Shown: positions 53,525 through 63,686, counted from the first letter of the stretch. The stretch: 64,000 nt of DNA from Lachnospiraceae bacterium (GCA_017427415.1 JAFRSU010000053.1:1-64000), one strand, 5' to 3'. Notes: generated by a model not told the origin, from the sequence alone. Made by a program: numbers and translations.

Positions 53525-54625
53525 GTGAACCAGACACTTAAGAAGTTTTTGAAGTATGCCCTGAACATCTTACTGATACTGGGCATCACAGTACTTACTT
53601 TACATTTATTATTTAAAGATAATGAACCGAAACAGATTTTTAATCAGATAAAAGAAGCCGATTGCAGATGGCTGGGAATAGCAGGACTGTTGATGGTAGT
53701 GTTCCTGTGCGGAGAGTCCGTACAGTTCAGGATGCTGTTTAAGGGTATGAAGCAGAAAGTGAGCATGGTAAAATGCATACTTCTCTCCAACATAGGATTC
53801 TTTTTCAGTCAGATCACTCCCGGAGCATCGGGCGGACAGCCCCTCCAGATCATCTATATGACAAAGCTGGGAGTTAATGCGTTCGTATCGACGCTTTGCT
53901 GTATGCTCGTGACGCTGGTGTATAAGCTTGTGCTGGTCATAATGTTCTTTACGGCACTTATACTTAATCCGGCACTGGTCGGCGGAGCCATAAGCGATGT
54001 TATAGTATTTTTCGTAATCGGTATAGTATGCCAGCTGGCATTCGGATCTTTCCTGCTTATATGTGTGCTTAAGCCCGCATTTGCTTCATGGATTGTGGAG
54101 ACGGCTATCAAGATCGGCGCAAAGCTCAAAATTGTCAAGCATCCCGATAAATTAAGCGAAAAGGCCGAGAATTCTATCAAGCAGTATGAGGCGGCTTCGG
54201 ATTTCTTGAAGAAAAACAAACATGTCATGGTAAAGATGGCATTTATCACGATAGTGCAGAGAGTAGCATATTTTGCGGTCACATTCTGTGTGGCAAGAGC
54301 GCTTCATGTAAATGACTGCAAGTTGGTCGATGTTATATCACTTCAGATAGTGCTTTCATTGGCGGTCGATATCCTGCCGATACCGGGTGCTTCGGGAGTG
54401 AACGAGATAGTATTTGTGAGACTGCAGACCATGGTCTTCGGAAGCATGGTATCCGCAGGACTGCTGCTCAACCGCGGTATCACTTATTACCTGTTTGCTT
54501 TGGTTACGGGAGTATTCACGCTGATAGCACATCTGTATTTCGGCAGAGTGGCTAAGGCACGGAAGAACAGCGGTGAACCGCAGGACGCTCAGGATTGTGT
54601 TATAGAAGAAAAAGCAGAGGGTTAA
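53525..54625 (+). CDS. YbhN/LPG synthetase transmembrane-region family protein (flippase-like)
   Basis: The 366-residue protein has eight or so helices and the family pattern LSNIGFFFSQITPGASGGQP near residue 95 and SLAVDILPIPGASGVNEIVF near 280. These match the flippase-like domain of MprF and of UPF0104/YbhN proteins, which move or handle lipid-linked molecules. No C-terminal lysyltransferase is fused. GTG at 53525 is preferred (GGAGG 6 nt before) over the TTG at 53519. The stop overlaps the convergent pcrA stop within a shared terminator. Confidence 0.88.
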   Translation: MNQTLKKFLKYALNILLILGITVLTLHLLFKDNEPKQIFNQIKEADCRWLGIAGLLMVVFLCGESVQFRMLFKGMKQKVSMVKCILLSNIGFFFSQITPGASGGQPLQIIYMTKLGVNAFVSTLCCMLVTLVYKLVLVIMFFTALILNPALVGGAISDVIVFFVIGIVCQLAFGSFLLICVLKPAFASWIVETAIKIGAKLKIVKHPDKLSEKAENSIKQYEAASDFLKKNKHVMVKMAFITIVQRVAYFAVTFCVARALHVNDCKLVDVISLQIVLSLAVDILPIPGASGVNEIVFVRLQTMVFGSMVSAGLLLNRGITYYLFALVTGVFTLIAHLYFGRVAKARKNSGEPQDAQDCVIEEKAEG

Positions 54626-54642
54626 TCCTCTGCTTTTTTTAA
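54608..54642. terminator. shared terminator overlapping both stop codons
   Basis: AAAGCAGAGG and CCTCTGCTTT flank the overlapping stops of the flippase-like gene (+) and pcrA (-), with T runs on both strands. Confidence 0.8.
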
Positions 54643-57006
54643 CTTTGCAAATGATGCAAGCATTTTTTTGGTCCCTGCGGGAAAATCGACTGTTACTTCG
54701 TAATCCCTGTCGCCTTTCGTGATATCGGTGACTGTGCCGGTACCGAATTTGATATGCTTTACACGGTCGCCGACTGCATATCCCAAAGAAGCCATGTCCT
54801 GTACAGGAGCACTTATACCTTTCTGAGGTAAGCTGAGGTACGGATTGTTGTTAAGTGTGACTTTGGGATTATAATGTCCGGCGTCTTTTTCTCTAAAGGC
54901 ACGGCTGTGCTCGCCGAAGCTGACAGTTTTGGTATACTGGGTGTCATTCCCGCGGTAGCGCATACTTCCTGCAAAGGCTGAATTGCCGCTTAAGGTATTC
55001 TGCCTTCCGACAGCACCCTTTACACTCATCAGATGTCTCGGGATCTCCCGGATAAATCTTGAAGGAGCATTGAATGCGAGGTTTCCGTGCATCATCCTGG
55101 TGATGGCCGAGCTTAAGTAGAGATGATCCTTGGCTCTTGTGATGGCTACATAGCACAGACGGCGTTCTTCGGCTATCTCTTCTTCAGGGTCATCTGCGTC
55201 AAGTGATAAGGAGCTGGGGAATATGCCTTCCTCCATGCCTGCCAAAAATACATTGTTGAACTCTAACCCCTTGGCACTGTGTATGGTCATGAGGACCACT
55301 ATGTCATTATCTTCCGAGTAGGAGTCGATATCGCCGACCAATGCAACTTCTTCCAAGAAGCCTGAGAGTGTGGCTGCTTCGTTTTCCTCTTCGGCATTTT
55401 CTTCATATTCTACCAGCTTATTTAAGAGTTCATCCACGTTTTCTTTTCTCTCGTCAAGCTTTTCGTCGTTATCCTCATCTTCAAGGTAATCGTAATAATC
55501 TATGGCTTCTATAAGCTCGTCCACTACATCCTTTAAGGATGAGATTTTCTTAAGACGGCTTTTTAATGACTCGATAAGTGCCGTAAAGGATGTGATACCT
55601 GACAGTGAACGCCCCAGATTTAAACTTTTTGAAAGTCCGGGATCGCCGCTTACCCTTAGCAGTGCGCTGTATACGGATATCTCGTTTTCTTCGGCGTATG
55701 CCGATATTTTATCCAGACTGGTCTGACCTATCCCGCGCTTGGGGATGTTGATGACTCTTTTTACGGAGATGTCATCGGCGTTGTCGGCGATAACCCGCAG
55801 ATATGCAAGGATATCCTTTATTTCGCGGCGCTGGTAGAAGTTTATGCTTCCGATGATCTTATATGGGATGTTACGGAGGATAAGCCTTTCTTCAAACAGA
55901 CGGGACTGTGCATTTGTACGGTACAGTATGGCAAAATCCTTATAATCGGCATTGCCTTCACGTACTTCGGAATATATGGTATTAATGATATCAGCCGCTT
56001 CTGTCTTGTCATCCGGGTAAGTTGTGTATACAACGGGAGTGCCTGCTTCGTTGGCAGTCCATAAGGTTTTTGATTTACGGCTTGTGTTGTTCCTTATGAC
56101 CTCGTTGGCTGCATCGAGGATACTCTTTGTAGAGCGGTAATTCTGCTCTAGGCGGATCACTTTGGCATCCGGATAATTTTTTTCGAAATCGAGGATATTC
56201 CTGATGTTTGCACCGCGGAATTTGTAGATGGACTGGTCGTCATCACCTACCACGCACAGGTTATGCTCGGGATCTCCGAAGGCGTTTGTGCGGTCGGAGA
56301 GAAGCCGGATGAGTTCAAACTGTGCGGTGTTTGTATCCTGATACTCGTCTACCATTATATAATGGAAGCGGTTCCTGTAATATTCAAGCGTCTCGCGTGA
56401 GGTACGGAACAGCTCGACGGCTTTGAATATCAGATCGTCAAAGTCGAGAGCGTTGTTGGCACGGAGTCTTTTCTGGTACTCGGCATATACTTTTGCATAC
56501 AGTATATAATCGGGGTCGCCTCCGGCTTCATTTGCAAAACGCTCGGGATCGATCAGCTCGTCTTTTGCACCGGATATCACGTTTAAAAAGGTCTTATCCT
56601 TATAACGCTTGGGATCTAAGTTCATGTTTTTTAAGATATCCTTCATAAGGGAGCGCTGGTCGTCGCGGTCATATATGACAAAATCGGTATCAAAGCCTAT
56701 CCTGTCGATAAAACGCCTTAAAAACCTTACACATGAGGAGTGGAAGGTGCTGGCCCATACGGCCTCAGAGCCAGGACCTACGATATTTGCGATACGTTCT
56801 TTAAGTTCATCGGCAGCCTTGTTTGTAAAGGTGACTGCCATTATATTATAAGGACTGACGCCGCATTCGGATATGAGGTAAGCTACACGGTGTGTAAGTA
56901 CCCTTGTCTTTCCCGATCCTGCACCTGCAAGGATGAGAAGAGGGCCTTCCGTGGTTTTTACGGCTTCCTGCTGCATCTCGTTCAGTCCGTCAAAAATCTT
57001 GTCCAT
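54622..57006 (-). CDS. pcrA: ATP-dependent DNA helicase PcrA/UvrD
   Basis: PcrA is the SF1A 3'-5' helicase for repair and plasmid/phage replication and strips RecA from DNA. The 794 residues contain all motifs in order: Q-motif LNEMQQEAV, Walker A AGAGSGKTRVLT, VTFTNKAADELKERI, VDEYQDTN, GDDDQSIYKFRGA, LEQNYRST, MTIHSAKGLEF and YVAITRAK, and a C-terminal Tudor-like fold (GDRVKHIKFGTGTVTDI) that binds RNA polymerase. The length is normal. GGAAAGGAAC precedes the ATG. Confidence 0.95.
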   Translation of the reverse strand: MDKIFDGLNEMQQEAVKTTEGPLLILAGAGSGKTRVLTHRVAYLISECGVSPYNIMAVTFTNKAADELKERIANIVGPGSEAVWASTFHSSCVRFLRRFIDRIGFDTDFVIYDRDDQRSLMKDILKNMNLDPKRYKDKTFLNVISGAKDELIDPERFANEAGGDPDYILYAKVYAEYQKRLRANNALDFDDLIFKAVELFRTSRETLEYYRNRFHYIMVDEYQDTNTAQFELIRLLSDRTNAFGDPEHNLCVVGDDDQSIYKFRGANIRNILDFEKNYPDAKVIRLEQNYRSTKSILDAANEVIRNNTSRKSKTLWTANEAGTPVVYTTYPDDKTEAADIINTIYSEVREGNADYKDFAILYRTNAQSRLFEERLILRNIPYKIIGSINFYQRREIKDILAYLRVIADNADDISVKRVINIPKRGIGQTSLDKISAYAEENEISVYSALLRVSGDPGLSKSLNLGRSLSGITSFTALIESLKSRLKKISSLKDVVDELIEAIDYYDYLEDEDNDEKLDERKENVDELLNKLVEYEENAEEENEAATLSGFLEEVALVGDIDSYSEDNDIVVLMTIHSAKGLEFNNVFLAGMEEGIFPSSLSLDADDPEEEIAEERRLCYVAITRAKDHLYLSSAITRMMHGNLAFNAPSRFIREIPRHLMSVKGAVGRQNTLSGNSAFAGSMRYRGNDTQYTKTVSFGEHSRAFREKDAGHYNPKVTLNNNPYLSLPQKGISAPVQDMASLGYAVGDRVKHIKFGTGTVTDITKGDRDYEVTVDFPAGTKKMLASFAKLKKAED

Positions 57007-57036
57007 ACTTGTTCCTTTCCGTGGGAAATATGGTTA

Positions 57037-57065
57037 ATTGTACTATTTTCCTTATTTTATGTCAA
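57037..57065 (-). promoter_or_regulatory. promoter for pcrA
   Basis: On the minus strand TTGACA (57065-57060), 17 bp and TACAAT (57042-57037). Confidence 0.7.
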
Positions 57066-57158
57066 TTTATTTTAAAAAATACTGGAAAAATAACGTGTAG
57101 TATGGTAAACTATATGTTGTAGTAATATAAAAACTATAAATGAAAGGATGTGGAGTTT

Positions 57159-57479
57159 ATGTGTTTTAAGTGCAGAAAGAATGACAAGTCTAAGGTTGAC
57201 ATCGATGAAGTCATCACAGAGACCAAGTTAGGCGAGATCCTTAAGGAGAAGGATGAAGAGCACAAGAAAAATACCGTTGTTATAGTTATCTGTATTATTT
57301 CGGCAGTACTTGCTCTTGCAGCTATCGGCTATTTCATCTACAAGCTTGTAAAGCCCGATTATCTTAAGGATTATGAAGATGATGACGACTTTGACGATTT
57401 CGAGGACATTGATGACCTTGATGATCTTGAAGATGTTGATGCAGAAGAGGATAAGAAGGAAGAGGCTGAAGAGGAATAA
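57159..57479 (+). CDS. small single-pass membrane protein with acidic tail
   Basis: The 106-residue protein begins MCFKCRKND, with a Cys pair that might bind metal. One helix (VVIVICIISAVLALAAIGYF) is followed by a tail of almost only Asp and Glu. AAAGGA lies 10 nt before the ATG. In composition it resembles the acidic protein at 53039. The DUF1836 gene follows 31 bp later, so they may be co-transcribed. No family is recognised. Confidence 0.7.
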   Translation: MCFKCRKNDKSKVDIDEVITETKLGEILKEKDEEHKKNTVVIVICIISAVLALAAIGYFIYKLVKPDYLKDYEDDDDFDDFEDIDDLDDLEDVDAEEDKKEEAEEE

Positions 57480-57510
57480 TTTCTTGCTTTAGCTGTACGA
57501 GGATGGGATA

Positions 57511-58248
57511 ATGGCAGGTTCAAATTCGGACACAAAGGACATTTCGGCTGCGGTTCTCAAGAGCCTTAAGCAGATGCTTACGGAAGAAAACAATGTATAT
57601 ATGGTTTCTATCCTGAATAAGCTGAAGTCTACCAAATATGTACAGCCCGGTGAGGTTCCGGGGATCGATCTGTATATGGATCAGGTTACGAAATTCATGG
57701 ACGAGCGTTTGGAGACCATGAAGCGCCGCGGTGATGACAAGCTCCTTACCAAGACCATGATCAACAATTATACGAAGAATGACCTGCTTCCGTCCCCTAA
57801 AAAGAAGAAGTATACAAAAGACCACATGTATACTTTACTTTTCATATACTATCTTAAGAATGTTATGCCCATGGATGACACGCGTAGCATTCTTAAGCCT
57901 CTTACCGATATGTTCTTCGGGGATAACGGCTCTATAGATATGGAGGATATCTATAAGGAGATATTCGACATCGAGTACGAACAGTCTTATTCCATCACGA
58001 GAGATGTGGTAAGAAAGTATTTTAAGTCAAAGGAGAGCTTCGATGAAGTGAAGGACAAGAAGGAGAAGGATTTCCTTCAGGCGTTCACTTTTATAGCTAT
58101 GCTCTGTTTTGATGTGTATATGAAAAAGATGATGATCGAAAAGATAATTGACGACAGTTTTTCAATAACTTCCGAAAAAAAATCAAAAACGGAAGAAGAA
58201 GGTAAGGCTAAAAAGTCCGATTCCTCTTCAAAGAAGGAAAAGGACTGA
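57511..58248 (+). CDS. DUF1836 family putative regulator
   Basis: The 245 residues match DUF1836: LLTKTMINNYTKNDLLPSPK followed by KKYTKDHMYTLLFIYYLKNV at about 85-120, which looks like a MerR-type winged helix with the typical 'N-Y-K-x-L-L-P' turn. A charged Lys/Ser-rich C-terminal tail ends the protein. DUF1836 proteins are thought to be DNA-binding regulators, but no target is established. It starts 30 bp before the Big_2 gene and may control it or be in the same operon. Confidence 0.75.
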   Translation: MAGSNSDTKDISAAVLKSLKQMLTEENNVYMVSILNKLKSTKYVQPGEVPGIDLYMDQVTKFMDERLETMKRRGDDKLLTKTMINNYTKNDLLPSPKKKKYTKDHMYTLLFIYYLKNVMPMDDTRSILKPLTDMFFGDNGSIDMEDIYKEIFDIEYEQSYSITRDVVRKYFKSKESFDEVKDKKEKDFLQAFTFIAMLCFDVYMKKMMIEKIIDDSFSITSEKKSKTEEEGKAKKSDSSSKKEKD

Positions 58249-58278
58249 CCGGCCCGACTTAAAAAGAGGGTATCGCTT

Positions 58279-61200
58279 ATGAAGAGAAAGTATCTGATAA
58301 CGGCAGTTTTACTGGTCTTGGTTCTGTCACTTTGCGGAAGATATGCGGACGCGGGTGCAGCAGGAGAGTCTCCCGCGGGCACATTCAGTTTCCTTATCGG
58401 CAACAAGGAGATAAAGGACGGAGATACTATCGACTATTCCCTTTACAACAATAAGGACAGTACCCTCACCATTATCTTGAGAAATACAGAAGGTATCGCA
58501 AGCGGTACCAAATTTGAATGGGTTGTGAGCAACAGCAATATCATAAAGGTCAAAAGTCAGGACAATGCCACCTGCAGCGTGACTCTTGATATCGTATCCC
58601 CCGGATATTCGGGACTTTCGGTCACTATGACAGGTCCTGACGGGACTACCTATACGGCTGTTGCATACTGCTCTATTTATGTGCCTCTTCAGTGGTCCGA
58701 TAATGTATCCACCGACGAGCCTATATTCAATAACCTTATGGCTTCAAATTCCAACGGGAATTACGGCCTTCTTTTTGCGCAGTCCGGAGACAGTTCTGAA
58801 ACCAATTATACGCTTCAGCTCTATACAGCTTCTTCGGCTGACCATCCCGAAGCTTCCCATTACTTAAGAAAACTCAGATATGTAAAATACGGATATGCGA
58901 CCGACGATCCTTCTACAGCTGTAGACGAAACCACTCTTTTAAGTGTCGAAAGCAATGTGGCCCCCAATAATTTAGGGCCTTTTACCGCTGCTCTCAACTG
59001 GTCCACATCGGACGCAACGGTAGCAGACGTAGATACACTTACCGGTCTTATCACAGCCAAGTCCGCAGGTTTTGCAACCATCACTGTTGAGACAAGTACG
59101 GAAAACGAGCTTTTGGGAAAGAAGGATTCGTTAAGCTTCGATGTGGTAGTAGTTCCCGAAAGCTACATCAGCGGATATAATACTACGGCTGATTCGAGAA
59201 GCGAGGGCGAGATCGTATGGGACTATGATTCCGTTGTATTCCAGACAAATGCCGCATTTGCAAGCTCCCTTGAGTGGCGTATATTCCAGGGAGATGTCAT
59301 CTCCAAGGCGACCGAGATCACGGATGATGTTAAAAAGGATATGGAGATAAGCGATGCCAACGGCAGGATGGTACTGAACAATCTGAAAGCCGGTGTGTAT
59401 TATGTGACCGCTATCCCGGTAAAGGGTAAGGACACTGCGACTTCTTCGGGTGCATATGATGTTACGGCGCCGGGGATCAAGGCATTACAGTACATTGTGA
59501 TAGTCCCTGTGAGATTTCCTGCGGACAGCCTCACTTTAAGCTATTACAATCAGGACATATATGATTCGTTTGACCTGCTGGCCAACTCCAATCTCCCTGC
59601 CGGCAAGTTCCGCTTTATCTCCGACAACCCCGAGGTTGCATCTGTAAAGCCTACGGACGGAGTGATCGAAGCTAAGAGCGAAGGAACTACAAAAGTAAAG
59701 ATCAACTTAAGCGATGAAGAGGGATTTGACAAGCTTTTCGGAAGCTATGCATCCGATCCCAGGATAAGATTCGACAAGACTGCCGACAAGACCAGATCCG
59801 TAGATGTTACGGTCTATGACGGCATTGCCATAAATACATCATCAGCTACCATGACATTAGGTTCGGAGCTTCAGTTATCACTGACCGCACCGAATCCTTA
59901 TCAGGGTGAGATATACTGGATCAGCAAGGATGATTCCATAGCAAGTGTTGATGATACGGGTTTAGTTACAGCCAAGAAGGTCGGTACGACTACAGTAACT
60001 GCACAGATCAATGTAGGAAGCGGTGTTACAAAGCGTGCACAGTGTACGATAAATGTTGTGGCATCCGTAAGTGCCATAAAGCTTACAGCAAAAGACGACC
60101 ATGTGAAGGTCGGAGAGAAGATGACGATCAGTGCCGAGATCACTCCCAAGGTATCCGGAACGGTACTTAAGTGGACCAGCTCCGATCCTTCTGTAGCATC
60201 GATCGCATCGACAAATGCACTTTCCATAACCATTACAGGTGAAAAATCAGGTTCTACCGTTATCACGGCTGTCAATCCGGATAACGGTGTAGTAGGGACC
60301 ATGGTAATATATGTTGTATCGGGTATCACCTCCATCACTCTTTCCGACCATGAGGTAGTCATCCCGAAGTCGGCAGGCATCTATCAGCTGTATTGCAAAT
60401 GTGAGCCGGAGCTTCCTTCAAATGAAAAGCTCACCTGGTCAAGTTCGGACAACAGGATAATCACCGTTGACCAGAACGGTAAAGTTTCCATAGTAAAGCC
60501 CGGTACGGCACATATCAATGTCATGACCTCCAACGGTTTACTCGAGTCATGTAAATTTACCATACTCCAGGGCATGGAAAACATAGTACTTGACGAGACC
60601 AATCTTGTGATGTATGTCGGACAGACTTACCGTATGACATATTCGGTATTCCCGTCCACGACATCCGATACCACATTAAAGTGGACACCTACCGATTCCA
60701 AGATCGTAACAGTCGATAATACCGGATTCTTTACAGCTAAAAATACCGGTACTTGTGTTGTTACCGTTCAGGCTATGGACGGATCGGGAGTGTTTACCAC
60801 CTGTACCGTTACGGTCTTAAGAAACGGTACGGGGCTTAAGCTTGATGTTACCGACCTCAATCTGAATGTGGGCGAAAGCTATCAGTTAGAAGCACAGCTG
60901 CAGCCTGCGGATGCTACGGATACCGTGCTTTTTGAGAGCAGTAACAAAAAGATTGCTGTTGTTTCGGCTGCCGGCAAAGTCACGGCAAAAGCTAAGGGCA
61001 GCTGTGTAATATTTGCAAGGACCGATGCGGGAGTATCCGCATATTGCAACGTGACCGTTACCCAGCAGGTGACAGGCCTTACGGTTTCACCGGATTCCGC
61101 ATCCCTTGAAGTGGGGGAGACATTAGAGCTTGTTGCTACGATAACCCCTGCCAATGCATCGGATAAGGAAGTTACCTGGACCAGTGATGATCCAAGTATA

Positions 61201-62289
61201 TGTACTGTCAACGAAGAAGGCGAGATAAAGGGTATCAAAGGCGGAGCTACTTTGATCAAGTGTGTATCCGAGGATGGCGATCTTATGGCATACGCCATGA
61301 TAACAGTCATAGAGAAGGTTACCACCATCACGCTTCCCGAAACAGCTGAGGTCGGTGTCGGAAAGAAGCTGAAGCTGAATGCTGTAGTTTCCGATAATAC
61401 GGCTACAAATAAGAAGCTTAAATGGAAATCAAGCAAGACGTCGGTATGTAAGGTATCAAAGAGCGGTACCGTTACCGGTGTGAAGGCCGGAAAGGCCAGA
61501 ATATGGGCCAAAGCGACCGACGGAAGCGGTGTAAAGGCCAGCTGCGTGGTAAGAGTTATAAATGCTACCGAGGACATAGAGCTCAGTGCTTCGTATGTAA
61601 GCCTGGTACAGGGTGGCAAGAAGAGGATAAAGGTTACAACATCGCCTAAAAAGACCACATATTCACCTGTATGGACCACCGACAACGATAAAGTTGCCAT
61701 AGTCAGCAAGAAGGGCACGATCACCGCGTTAAAGGCCGGTGACTGCATAGTTAAATGTACTGCGGGAGATAATGCGGAAGTATATGCAGTGGTATATGTG
61801 CATGTCACGGCACCGGTAAGTATCTCAAGTATCAACCTGTCGGAGGATACTCTGGTCATGCTTACGGGAGAGACGACGGATGTACAGTATTCCGTATCAC
61901 CTGCCAACTATACCGAGAGCTTCAGCTGGGCATCGGATAATCCTTCCGTGGCATCCGTCAATTCAAACGGCAAGGTTACCGCAAAGTCGGTAGGTACTGC
62001 GAAGATCACCGCACTTTCGGCATCCGGCAAGAAGAGTACTGCGACTGTCTATGTAGTCGGATTGAGTAAGACCAAGCTGACATTGCATCAATATGAAAGT
62101 ACTTTGATCGATCTGCAGCTTGACGGTGCTGATGCCGGAAAGGTAAAGGTAAGCTGGGATACTGCAAACCAGAGTATCGCAGAAGTAAAGAACGGTAAAG
62201 TTACCGGTAAAGCACTGGGCAAGACCGTCGTATATGCGAAGGTCAACGGAAGAGCGTTGGCTTGTACGGTCAGTGTAATTAAAAACTAG
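58279..62289 (+). CDS. large secreted Big_2 (bacterial Ig-like group 2) repeat protein
   Basis: The 1336-residue protein has a signal peptide (LITAVLLVLVLSLCGRYADA) and about ten Big_2 domains of about 80 residues, seen from repeated phrases such as VTWTSDDPSICTVNEEGEIK, LKWTSSDPSVASIAS, FSWASDNPSVASVNSNGKVT and AKSVGTAKITALSASGKKST. Big_2 domains form extended adhesive or scaffold stalks on the cell surface. No LPxTG, S-layer or lipobox anchor is visible, so it may be released or held by another protein. The first ~200 residues do not fit the repeat and may be a binding domain. Confidence 0.88.
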   Translation: MKRKYLITAVLLVLVLSLCGRYADAGAAGESPAGTFSFLIGNKEIKDGDTIDYSLYNNKDSTLTIILRNTEGIASGTKFEWVVSNSNIIKVKSQDNATCSVTLDIVSPGYSGLSVTMTGPDGTTYTAVAYCSIYVPLQWSDNVSTDEPIFNNLMASNSNGNYGLLFAQSGDSSETNYTLQLYTASSADHPEASHYLRKLRYVKYGYATDDPSTAVDETTLLSVESNVAPNNLGPFTAALNWSTSDATVADVDTLTGLITAKSAGFATITVETSTENELLGKKDSLSFDVVVVPESYISGYNTTADSRSEGEIVWDYDSVVFQTNAAFASSLEWRIFQGDVISKATEITDDVKKDMEISDANGRMVLNNLKAGVYYVTAIPVKGKDTATSSGAYDVTAPGIKALQYIVIVPVRFPADSLTLSYYNQDIYDSFDLLANSNLPAGKFRFISDNPEVASVKPTDGVIEAKSEGTTKVKINLSDEEGFDKLFGSYASDPRIRFDKTADKTRSVDVTVYDGIAINTSSATMTLGSELQLSLTAPNPYQGEIYWISKDDSIASVDDTGLVTAKKVGTTTVTAQINVGSGVTKRAQCTINVVASVSAIKLTAKDDHVKVGEKMTISAEITPKVSGTVLKWTSSDPSVASIASTNALSITITGEKSGSTVITAVNPDNGVVGTMVIYVVSGITSITLSDHEVVIPKSAGIYQLYCKCEPELPSNEKLTWSSSDNRIITVDQNGKVSIVKPGTAHINVMTSNGLLESCKFTILQGMENIVLDETNLVMYVGQTYRMTYSVFPSTTSDTTLKWTPTDSKIVTVDNTGFFTAKNTGTCVVTVQAMDGSGVFTTCTVTVLRNGTGLKLDVTDLNLNVGESYQLEAQLQPADATDTVLFESSNKKIAVVSAAGKVTAKAKGSCVIFARTDAGVSAYCNVTVTQQVTGLTVSPDSASLEVGETLELVATITPANASDKEVTWTSDDPSICTVNEEGEIKGIKGGATLIKCVSEDGDLMAYAMITVIEKVTTITLPETAEVGVGKKLKLNAVVSDNTATNKKLKWKSSKTSVCKVSKSGTVTGVKAGKARIWAKATDGSGVKASCVVRVINATEDIELSASYVSLVQGGKKRIKVTTSPKKTTYSPVWTTDNDKVAIVSKKGTITALKAGDCIVKCTAGDNAEVYAVVYVHVTAPVSISSINLSEDTLVMLTGETTDVQYSVSPANYTESFSWASDNPSVASVNSNGKVTAKSVGTAKITALSASGKKSTATVYVVGLSKTKLTLHQYESTLIDLQLDGADAGKVKVSWDTANQSIAEVKNGKVTGKALGKTVVYAKVNGRALACTVSVIKN

Positions 62290-62294
62290 TATAA

Positions 62295-62428
62295 GGGTCG
62301 GGTACCATTAATTGTTTTGTATGGCCGCGAGGTACAGGGATATTTCCCGGGACACACATCAAAGAGTGTCCCGGAAAACACCCTGAACCTCGCTTTTCTA
62401 TTGGTCCTGAATTAATGGTACCCGACCC
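62295..62428. repeat. 134-bp perfect-ended nested palindrome (MITE/REP-like)
   Basis: The ends GGGTCGGGTACCATTAATT (62295-62313) and its exact complement (62410-62428) enclose GCGAGGT/ACCTCGC with CAGGG/CCCTG, and in the centre CCGGGACAC (62347-62355) / GTGTCCCGG (62366-62374). Confidence 0.8.
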
Positions 62429-62512
62429 GGAGATTAAGTTCAATTTGTTAATTTTTTAATACCTGACCGTAGGGGATGATGAAAAAAGAAAAGAGTGTAA
62501 AAAGAGTATAAC

Positions 62513-62549
62513 AAAAGCCCGACTGCAGATAAATCTGCATCGGGCTTTA
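62513..62549. terminator. terminator of the zinc-ribbon gene
   Basis: AAAGCCCGA and TCGGGCTTT enclose TGCAGAT/ATCTGCA and sit just after the minus-strand stop at 62578. Confidence 0.75.
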
Positions 62550-62577
62550 ACTGTATTTTAATGTTTATAGTTTTGGA

Positions 62578-63522
62578 TCAATCAAAATTCTTATTGTAAA
62601 AATCATCCAGCAGGCTGTCTACGTAGTCGTCGTCGAGACGGCCGAATACTTTTTCAAGTTCCTGCTTCATTTTAGCCGTACGGTCCAGGTAGAGGATTTC
62701 CTCACTTGTTCCGTCTTCGCCGCTTAACCGCCCTGAAGTCATTATATCTTTATGCTTTTCCATGTAGGCATTGATATCGGCGGTCAGTTTTTCTTCGGCA
62801 GCGACCTGTTCGCCGGCTTTCTTTGAACGTTTGAATGAACCGATACCGACTACGCATGCGGCAGCACCAAGTGCAAAGAATACGACAATAGAAAGTATCT
62901 GCCCTTTAAACAGGGATATCACACCTACCAGATTAAGGAAGGTGAATATTATCACCGCAATACCTATTATAAGGAAGGTGTAGCCGGTGGAGTAATAATC
63001 GCTGGCCTTGTCGGATTGCGACTGGTATACACCTGCGGGCTTATATTTTTGTGTTTCGGTGACATTTTTAAACATTTCCTCAAAGTCTTTGCCGGATATG
63101 CCTGCTGCTTTGAGCTTTTCTAAGTCCTCGAGACTGTCTATATGGATAGCTTTCGTTATCTCGCCGTTTTCATCTTCTGCGGCTTCTACGGATAAAGCAG
63201 CATCAGCAGCTTTACATGTATGCCTTTCGGGATTACTTTCTACGGTGACAAATGCTCCGAACTCGGCTTTCGCTTTTTTTAAGTCTTCTTTTTTGACAAA
63301 TACCTTATAATTGTTTTCATCCGGATCGAATCTTGATTCTGCTTCGATACCTGAGTATGTCAGATAAGAAAGAAACTTCTCTGCAGTGGGTTCATCTCCG
63401 AGTACACACAGTCTTTCTTTATCGTCGGCGTCGGAAAGGGTCTCAACTAAGGCAGCACCGCAGTCTGCACACGTCTTGATCCCTTCGCGGTATTCGTTTT
63501 TACAAATGGGACACCAGGGCAT
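62578..63522 (-). CDS. zinc-ribbon membrane protein with DUF2007-like domain
   Basis: The 314 residues start with a zinc ribbon (CPICKNEYREGIKTCADCG). A compact region follows (LCVLGDEPTAEKFLSYLTYS and YKVFVKKEDLKKAKAEFG) that looks like the DUF2007 'putative signal-transducing' fold. Two membrane helices sit at about 180-225, and a cytoplasmic helical tail ends the protein. AGGAGG lies upstream of the ATG. Function is unknown. Confidence 0.75.
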   Translation of the reverse strand: MPWCPICKNEYREGIKTCADCGAALVETLSDADDKERLCVLGDEPTAEKFLSYLTYSGIEAESRFDPDENNYKVFVKKEDLKKAKAEFGAFVTVESNPERHTCKAADAALSVEAAEDENGEITKAIHIDSLEDLEKLKAAGISGKDFEEMFKNVTETQKYKPAGVYQSQSDKASDYYSTGYTFLIIGIAVIIFTFLNLVGVISLFKGQILSIVVFFALGAAACVVGIGSFKRSKKAGEQVAAEEKLTADINAYMEKHKDIMTSGRLSGEDGTSEEILYLDRTAKMKQELEKVFGRLDDDYVDSLLDDFYNKNFD

Positions 63523-63547
63523 ATTTACCTCCTAAGAATGATATTAC

Positions 63548-63625
63548 GGATTGCTACGCTTTGACAAGCTGTCGCAATCCTCCGGACACATAATACAATT
63601 ATAACTGTTTTAATTGATTTTTCAA
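63548..63625 (-). promoter_or_regulatory. promoter and leader hairpin of the zinc-ribbon gene
   Basis: On the minus strand TTGAAA (63625-63620), 16 bp and TATAAT (63603-63598). The leader contains GGATTGC / GCAATCC (63548-63580) with an inner GCTT/AAGC. Confidence 0.6.
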
Positions 63626-63656
63626 TAATAAAATAAAATTCGCTTTAAAATATTCC

Positions 63657-63686
63657 TTACATGTGGTAGAATTATAATGATATAAT
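63657..63686 (+). promoter_or_regulatory. promoter for the gene at the window end
   Basis: TTACAT (63657-63662), 18 bp and TATAAT (63681-63686), followed by a CCGGATA/TATCCGG hairpin just before GGGGAGG. Confidence 0.5.

Noticed and set aside
58279..62289. Sortase or S-layer anchored adhesin
   Set aside because: The C-terminus ends in SVIKN within a Big_2 domain; no LPxTG, hydrophobic tail or SLH domain is seen.
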